NCBI RefSeq assembly: GCF_002999335.1 | Contig: NW_020312172.1 | Location: 1 to 56,178, forward strand | Direction: 5' to 3' | Source of the DNA: Cyclospora cayetanensis | Taxonomy: Eukaryota; Apicomplexa; Conoidasida; Eucoccidiorida; Eimeriidae | Length of the DNA: 56,178 nt | Shown: one piece after another, positions 45,801-56,178 of the stretch | How positions within the stretch are numbered: position 1 is the first letter of the stretch | Layout of the letters: every line of letters begins with the position of its first letter | The notes under the pieces: model-generated | Told to the model about the DNA's origin: nothing | Seen by the model: only the letters and a program-made list of their open reading frames with translations | Database searches by the model: none | Program-made: the position numbers and the translations under genes

Positions 45801-48800
45801 GAGGCGTCGGACTGCATGTGTGTTCTTCAGAACGGCCTAAGCCATTTCGACGTCACCCGCAGACAGCGCGTGAAGAAAATTTTGGCAACCACGGGGGCCT
45901 TTACCGTTCTCCTCCAAAACGGATCAATGTACTCCTGGGGAGACACTACCGTTGGTAAAAGCACCACCATAATTCTGAACCTGAAAATCTTCTTTAGGGC
46001 GAGCGTGGCTGCACGGATCGGGTCGGGGTTGATTGAGGATTCGAGTTGCGTTGTACTGAAGAGTGGGAGACGTCGCCTAGATGGATGCAGCATCCGGATG
46101 CATCAACGCAGCCACACTCTTGGAGGCGCCGACGGCGTGTGTACCGTGTGTTGCATGCCGCACGGCACGTGAAATTCTAGGGGTGAAAAGGGGAATGGGT
46201 GGGAATGCAAGAAGCGCTACAGACTACGGTACAGGTTGCGTCTTTGTCTGTACATGTATCTGTGTGTGTGTATGTATGCATGCATGCACGTATGGGTATG
46301 TGCATATGTGGTGTGTTTGTGTGTGTCTGTGTGTCTGTGTGTCTGTGTGTGTCTGTGTGTGTCTGTGTGTGTGAGTATGTGTATATGCATGTGCGTGTTG
46401 TGTATGTCCGTGTAAACACATGCTTTGCTGTGCAAAACAGGCGGTCAGCTGCCCAGTCCCAAGCCCACCGACATCATGTCAATTGTACGTCCCACCGAGC
46501 TCCCCAGGCGATTACGCCTTAGTTTGCGGAATGGTGGAGAGGCAGACGTAATGTTTGGCACTGAATACCCCGTTCCAAGGCCTCTGCGGTATGGGATGCG
46601 GGAGCTGCAGCAGCTAGCAGCATCGAGCATGCGCCGAACGCCTTACTGGCCTTTTTCCCATGCTGGAGGCTCAGAGCTTCTGTACTTGCCGGCCTGCCCT
46701 CAGGTTGCGGCAGACGTGGGGTTTGCCGCGATGACAGGTGCAGGGGATTTGTATACTTGGGGCAAGAACCTGTCCATCCCCTCACGCGTTGGCAGCGAGG
46801 GATTCAAGGTAAGCGTATGCGGTAGAGCCTCCAGCAACGGCTTTGGAATTGAGGGCCTGTGACTGACCTTACGAGGTCAGTGTGGTGCAAAAGCGTGTTG
46901 TTTCTTGCAGAATCACAAAATGGACAGTGAGAAAGCGAAGGCGGTGTTTGTCCTAAAGTTGGGGCTTTTATGGTGTGTGTAGGGAAAATTCAGTGCCATG
47001 CGTTTGGCGTGTGTATGTGTATGGATGTGTATGGATGTTTAGGTATGTATGTGTGTGTATGATGATGTATGTATGTATGATGATGTGTGTATGTTTAGGT
47101 ATGTGTGTGAATGTATGTGTATGGATGTATATATGTGTATGTATATGTATGTGTATCTGTGTATGTGAATGTATGTGTATGTATATGTATGTGTATCTGT
47201 GTATCTGTGTATGTATGTGTATCTGTGTATGTATATGTATGTGTATGTATGTGTATCTGTGTATGTGAATGTATGTGTATGTATGTGTATCTGTGTATGT
47301 GTGCTTTTCAAGGCGGAGTCGATTTGGGCTGAGAGGAGCTGTTTTGCAGCCATTTCCAGCACAGGCACGCCACGAAGTTTGGGGCTTTGTGGGGGGCTGG
47401 GTTCTGAGGCATGCCTTCATGGAGTTGTACCAAGAGCGTGGTGCTCTTAAAAGCTGTTTGCGCTGAACTGTCTATGTTGGCCTTTGGCGGAGTGGCGCTT
47501 GGGGTTGTTGCAGGCGAGCTGGCGGTGTGGGGATCTAGCGCTAGTACACTTCCTGTTTGCACCGAGGGCTTTTCCGGCTCGAACAGCGTGTCCTTCAAGG
47601 CGGTGAAGCCGCAGCTGACAACGGGTGTCAAAAGTGTGATTGCTGCACTAACCCCTTCCCCCCGTGTATCAGACAGACTCTACGCTGTAAAGCTCGAGAG
47701 AGACTGGTGCCGAGTTCGGGCGGCGCCAAACGCGCTTTGCGCATGACAGCCCTCTCTGCAGAGGACTTCTCGGTGCATGTCGCGTGGAGCAGCGGGCTCT
47801 AAAGAGGCTGGCTCCGTCGCAAGGCGGTTGCGCGTTTTTCCTGCAGTGGTTCGTTTCAATGAGAGAGCGGCTGTGGCGGCGAGGCAGCGCGGAGAGACTG
47901 AGGATTCCCCAGGCCTGTGGGAGCTGGTGGCTTGGGGAGACCTCGAAGCAGGGGCGACCCTGCCTAAAGGTATTGCTTCTGCTGTCAGAAACGGCGTCAA
48001 AAGTAAGGACTATCACCTGGCCGTTTCTTAGAGGCGGAGGCTGCTTGCGCCGCGGGGTCTGACTCGGAGAGCTGTGCCGGCTTTAAGCACCCTCGCAGTT
48101 GCGTGCTGGGGATAATCACCTGTGGCGCGCTCGTGAAAGAGAGAGAGAGAGAGAGAAAGAGGCGCGCTGCTTATCTGTGGAGTTGGGGCTATTTGCAGGT
48201 CTGCACGCCACCTCAGGGGCTTTTCTTGTCGTCAACACAGACAATATGGTCGAAGTTTGGGGAGATTCCGCTTCAGGAGGCGGCGATTTTCCCGCTGAAC
48301 TCACACACGAACGTCAGCTCCGATGCCTCCTCCTCTAGGGGACACCGTTTATATTGCTTTAGGCCCGCCGTCCGGCTTCGGAGGCTTGAGGCTTTTTCTA
48401 GCGGGCACTGCAGCGCAGTCAAGGGAAAAGCGCCGCCCGTGGCTGGCGTTCCCCTTGTCTCGACTGCACGATGTATATTACCCATTCATGCGTTCGTAGG
48501 TGCCGTGGCCGCTACACTTTTCTGTCTACTGCATTCTATCTCCTTTGGCCATTTTTTTGGTACCCCGTGAAAAACCTCGCATTCTGCTGCTGCCGGCTCT
48601 GCACAGCTTTGTGTGATCTGGTGCACGTTCTCCGGTTCACTGTGGTTAGCCGCCGCTTCTTTTCTCCTACGCCTGCCTTCGGCCCCTGCCTCTTCCTCTT
48701 GAGGTGCCACTGCCTCTGTCGACTGCCATCTCGCTCGCTGCACGGCGCGTTCGCCTTGTCGCCTACGCGTTGGAAGCTGGCGGATACACCCTGGATATAT

Positions 48801-50037
48801 GTCTGCAGGTCCCGTAGCCTCGATAGCTGAGCTCAACCGTGCGTTCGTGCTCATCTACCTCTCCGGGGAGGTCCTTGTCTACGGCCATGCGGGGCCCACG
48901 ATGTACTCGGGAGTTGACAAGGCGTCTCTAACCGGGGGTAGGCCTAACAACATCCCAGAGGAAGCAAGAGCCTCTCCAAAAGCTGCGTTTGAAGGCTTGG
49001 AAGGCTCTGAACGCTCGAAACGTCCGTCCCTTGAACCCGCAGGGGGAGCCTTCTTGGAGGGGTGAGGTTTGAAGACCCACGCTTTTGAATGTTCGCAGGC
49101 AAGGTTGTGGAGCTGACAGACGGACTCTCCATTGTGCGCGGCATTGGTGGCGGAGACATTTTCGTGGGAGCCATCGGAACTCCTTGTGTTCCCAGCATCT
49201 GGGCGTCTTGGGGGTTGTGTAACGGGAAGTGCGTTTTGGCGTAGGCCGTCCCTTTCCGTCATCATTGAGCATCCGCTTGACATAAGCCGACGCGCTTCCA
49301 GTCCTCTCACGTCTGCCGCTCTCTGCCTTCCCTGCCAAAGCTGAGCGCCAGCGGGTCGCACTCAAGAAGACGCCGCACGGAAACACATTTTTGTCTTTCT
49401 CGGGTGTGCTTTGGTTCGGTGCAGTTGTCTTGGAAGCCGCACACGCGAACGGAGCGTTGTATATGAGGCTAAGAATGGCGGATCTTGCTCGATCCCGAGT
49501 ACAGTCAGAGCCCGTAGCATGAAGCTGAGCAGTTTTTTTTCTAAAAGCAGACCACGCTATCCGCATACGGACCAAAGACTTTAGAGGCTGCTACGCGATA
49601 CAAAGTGCCTCACAGCTTAGTTAGCAAAGACATGCAGCCTTCTAGAGTTTGATGTGGCTGTGTTGACACAGGTGTGGGAATCGAGACTTGCATAGGGGCG
49701 GGAGCGGCTCTCGAGTCATGCAAGAGTGAGCTGCTCTCTTGGGATGCAGAGCCGAGCTGGCGTAATCCAGCTTTTGCGCCTGTGTCTTGAGGCCCAAGAA
49801 ACCAGCTTTTCCCGCCTTCTCTTGCTGCTGTCTGACTGGGTTCGTGAGCGCCTTGAATTAAAGATTTCAGAATGCGGCTCTGGGGTTTGTGGAGCAGGCC
49901 TACAGACTAATAATGGCACCTCCAGCTCCACCAGCACCTCCCAATCCTTTTCCCTACAGACGCTCTTCGGATTTGCCGGGGGCTTCCTGGCCATTGCCGC
50001 GGCTTGCAGCATCGTCGCTTACCTCTGGACGAACTAG
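42900..50037 (+). CDS. Degenerate RCC1-like repeat membrane protein (multi-exon, possibly broken)
   Basis: About 14 repeats of the form (A)F-A-x-L-x-x-D/N-G-x-V-x-x-W-G appear in order: FAAFDGLRIVAG (~42940), AFLEVNG/EFWACG (~43480), CFALETAAEGSV (~44430), DAFAYTTGFTV (~44900), AFALLFSDGTVLAFGD (~45495), AFTVLLQNGSMYSWGD (~45890), GFAAMTGAGDLYTWG (~46720), CFAAISSTG (~47340), GVVAGELAVWG (~47500), LWELVAWGD (~47920), AFLVVNTDNMVEVWGD (~48220), AFVLIYLSGEVLVYG (~48850), DIFVGAIG (~49160) and ALESCKSELLSWD (~49710). Safe exons: 45831-45954 and 46441-46808 (phase kept; together SWGDTTVGGQLP). The end is a Ser/Thr linker, a membrane segment (FGFAGGFLAIAAACSIVAYL) and the stop at 50037. Fourteen units would make two seven-bladed propellers. 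An in-frame TAG (43496-43498) and frame changes near 47370-47440 and 49780 make pseudogene or sequence error possible. The 5' end is unknown. Confidence 0.55.
46258..46413. repeat. TG microsatellite in intron of RCC1-like gene
   Basis: tgtgtgtgt, gtctgtgtgt and related units occupy most of the intron between the exons ending at 45954 and starting at 46441. False ORFs on both strands (His/Thr-rich on minus) arise from it. Confidence 0.88.
47004..47306. repeat. TGTATG microsatellite in RCC1-like gene
   Basis: About 300 bases of tgtatgtgtatctg-type units lie between the exon starting near 46911 and the coding block starting near 47311 (AESIWAERSCFAA). All frames are open by composition only. 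Confidence 0.88.
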
Positions 50038-51923
50038 CTAAAGCCTCACACCCAGCTAGACACGCAGCGACCCAGTCCACCCAATATGCATTCGTTTGTA
50101 TGGCTGGCTAGATGGCTAGCTGGCCAGCCAAACTACCGCCTAGACGACGAATTAAACAGCCAGTTCGGAGTTTAGCAGGTGCGCGGTGTGGTTATTGCCA
50201 GCCAGGAGCTACGAGAATCATATTTAAAGGGGGCAATCCCGACTCACGCAGTCTTGATGTCGGGTCGTCAAGCCACTCCCCCCGTGTGCCTCTCTGGGAA
50301 GTTGTCAAAGAGGCAGTTCGCTAGACAGTCCGCCACCCGGCTGCCCAGCGCGACGTTCAGCATGAGCACTAACAACAACACTACCAGGAAAAGCACAGTG
50401 TAATTGACCTTTGTGACAGCGCGCACTGCCCCGTGAGGGGGCCTACACGGCCCATGGTGGCAGTAACAGCCACAGTGTGTGACGCGCTAGCTTTCATTTT
50501 TCCGAGCTGCACTGGGGGTAATGGAACCGTGTATCGCAGCTACGAAATCTTTCTAGAGTGTCTGTATACAGTAGCCCATATATTGACATTGGACTGTTCT
50601 CATGACCGCAAAAGATTAGGTGGCCTTGCACGAGCTAAAGACTGTCGGCTTAGGCACCCCTTTAAGTACACGCAAGCCGTCACAGGAAAACCTTGCGGGA
50701 GGCTCGACCTATAGAAGCTTGCTCAGATGTACTGAGTGCTGTACTGGCCCCAGGGCGTAGTCTGTTATGCCTTCTTGTAGACGCTGGCGTTGCTTGAAAC
50801 CAGTTCGCTATGGCTCGAGTATTGCAGGAGCCCTCTGTATGGTTTCGGCGGTACGCCTACCTGGCTACAGCTCTCCGCAATGAGAAAACATGAGCAGCAT
50901 CCTTGCAGGCTTACTAAATGAGCATGTAACCATACTACGTATCCTCCGGTACAGCTAGCTGCATAACTACTCCGCAGATCCGAGGTCAACAGGAGGCTCC
51001 GCGCATTGCAGGGAAGAAAAGCACCTCTTTATGAAAACCGAATGAAGCTTCTCCTCGCAAATGGCTACGGAATGAAATGTTGAGAGTTTTTCAAGACACG
51101 AATGGCAAAGAGAAGCAGAATCCAGTGTCTGCCTCCTGACGGACCACCGGTAGGGAGGCTGCGGCAAAGACATGGCGCGAAGTAAGCGCGTTCATGCCTC
51201 TTTGGAGCATTCAAGCCCTTGCATAGACCAGAATTCAAGCTGAGGAAATGAGGATTCAGGGTTTAGCTCACAGACGAGGTTCCTGTCTACGGCACGATGG
51301 TCGTGAGCCGGAGCGTTACATAGGACAGGATGAGGGGGTTGCGAACGCTTTTCTCGGCACTTGTTGAAGTAAAGACAACTTGGGGACCCTTGCATTGAGA
51401 ATCCCAAGTAATTGGTGTAAAACCGTTGTTTCTAATAATCTTATTCCTACTGCAGGGGTGATTTCTGTGGCTGTAGCGCCCATTGCACCCTTATTATGGG
51501 AACGAGCGATCGGATCTCCCGCAGCAGGCAGCTGCGCATGAAGAGTAGCGGTAGCACTTACAGCTGCTGCGGGAGGGCGCCAGCATTTTTAAGAATTAGC
51601 CAGAATGCACTAATAAACGCAGTCCGACCCGGATTGCGTTTATTTCTAAGGGACTGGTTTAAACTGGACTATTGATGCTGCCGCCGGTGCTGCTGGTGCT
51701 TTCGCACGGCCGTGCGGCAGCCTGCCTAAATCGCGAGACTTCCGTAACAGCAGAGCCAAGGACAGCCGCAAAAACCAATCATAAAGCCTCCATGCTTGTC
51801 ATTTTTTAAAAATATATATTCGTATAGCAGTCTGCGGGCGCTTTCTCCTTTGGCAGTCGCTGCAGCAGCGGCCGCAGGGGTATAGCGGCATAGGCATCTC
51901 CTGTGTCTCTCGGCTCGTTTACA
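50038..51923. other. Intergenic region, nothing recognised
   Basis: Short frames only. A partly palindromic stretch of tagctggc/gccagcta-like words lies at 50100-50135 just after the RCC1-like stop. No tRNA, repeat array or coding segment was found. Confidence 0.4.
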
Positions 51924-55774
<3,851 letters not shown>

Positions 55775-55938
55775 GTAAGCCCATCATCAAATTCCTCTGT
55801 ACTGCGGCAGTTTGCGACAGCAGAGTCTTAGGGCCTTGTGATTCTTTGCTTGCCTCTGTGTCTGGCGATCCGGCTGCAACCCCACCGTATTGCTTGTTGT
55901 GCAGCACCCTGCTTTCGCTAATGCAACTCCTTTCTTTC

Positions 55939-56178
55939 CAAAGTCTGCTTCTCGCAGCGTTTCCTCCCCTCTCGCTGCTGCTCCTCTTTAGTCACCAAAG
56001 TCTGCTTCTCGCAGCATTTCCTCCCCTCTCGCTGCTGCTCCTCTTTAGTCACCAAAGTCTGCTTCTCGCAGCGTTTCCTCCCCTCTCGCTGCTGCTCCTC
56101 TTTAGTCACCAAAGTCTGCTTCTCGCAGCATTTCCTCCCCTCTCGCTGCTGCTCCTCTTTAGTCACCAAAGTCTGCTT
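55939..56178. repeat. 57-bp minisatellite at the right edge
   Basis: Copies start at 55939, 55996, 56053, 56110 and 56167 (the last cut by the window), an exact 57-base period. Neighbouring copies alternate at one base (cagcg then cagca), giving a 114-base higher-order unit. On the minus strand the array stays open in a frame that gives a 19-residue repeat, VTKEEQQREGRKCCEKQTL, with R or C alternating at one position. Confidence 0.93.

Noticed and set aside
46177..46435. His/Thr-rich minus-strand ORFs
   Set aside because: They are produced by the TG microsatellite in an intron of the RCC1-like gene.
55939..56178. CRISPR-like regular repeats
   Set aside because: The units are directly adjacent with no unique spacers, and the context is eukaryotic; it is a minisatellite.

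Overview
The window looks like nuclear DNA of a coccidian apicomplexan, most probably Eimeria. CAG/CTG trinucleotide tracts are scattered through coding regions and encode runs of Gln, Ala and Ser. Genes are split by many introns with GT..AG borders and pyrimidine-rich acceptors, introns carry long TG, TC and TATA microsatellites, and repeat-poor blocks alternate with repeat-rich ones. The genus is inferred from this style, not from a marker gene. All gene models were built by eye from splice signals, reading phase and protein-family resemblance.

Layout. 1-5.7 kb is repeat-poor and holds no intact gene that I can support, only a decayed Ty3/Gypsy-type Gag fragment on the minus strand near 0.75-0.89 kb. 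5.7-7.2 kb: a two-exon gene for a Gln-rich protein with an N-terminal hydrophobic segment (+). 9.1-11.9 kb: a seven-exon gene for a coiled-coil plus RWD-like protein resembling the kinetochore subunit Spc25 (+), with one GC-AG intron. 14.1-14.9 kb: a two-exon gene whose product starts with an N-myristoylation-type MGLLDS (+). 17.3-17.8 kb: a single-exon secreted protein with a bacterial YbaY/YscW-type domain (+). 19.0 kb: tRNA-Lys(CUU). 19.3-20.7 kb: fragments of two weakly supported genes. 21.6-27.6 kb: a ten-exon gene for a RING E3 ligase of the MGRN1/LOG2 (LUL) class (+). 28.9-37.4 kb: one 2835-codon ORF (-) encoding a Trf4/Cid1-type nucleotidyltransferase embedded in poly-Gln/Ala/Ser sequence. 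41.3-50.0 kb: a possible secreted first exon followed by a long multi-exon gene of degenerate RCC1-like repeats ending in a transmembrane tail (+), with an in-frame TAG and several unexplained frame changes. 51.9 kb to the right edge: an F-box plus WD40 gene (+), running into a 57-bp minisatellite that reaches the window end.

The genes are unrelated single-copy housekeeping or regulatory genes, not an operon or defence island. Two are ubiquitin-pathway components (the MGRN1-like E3 and the F-box/WD40 substrate adaptor), one is RNA-modifying (terminal nucleotidyltransferase) and one is mitotic (Spc25-like). The least ordinary items are the YbaY-like secreted protein, the broken RCC1-like membrane gene, the Gag relic, and satellite arrays held inside introns of an otherwise conserved gene.
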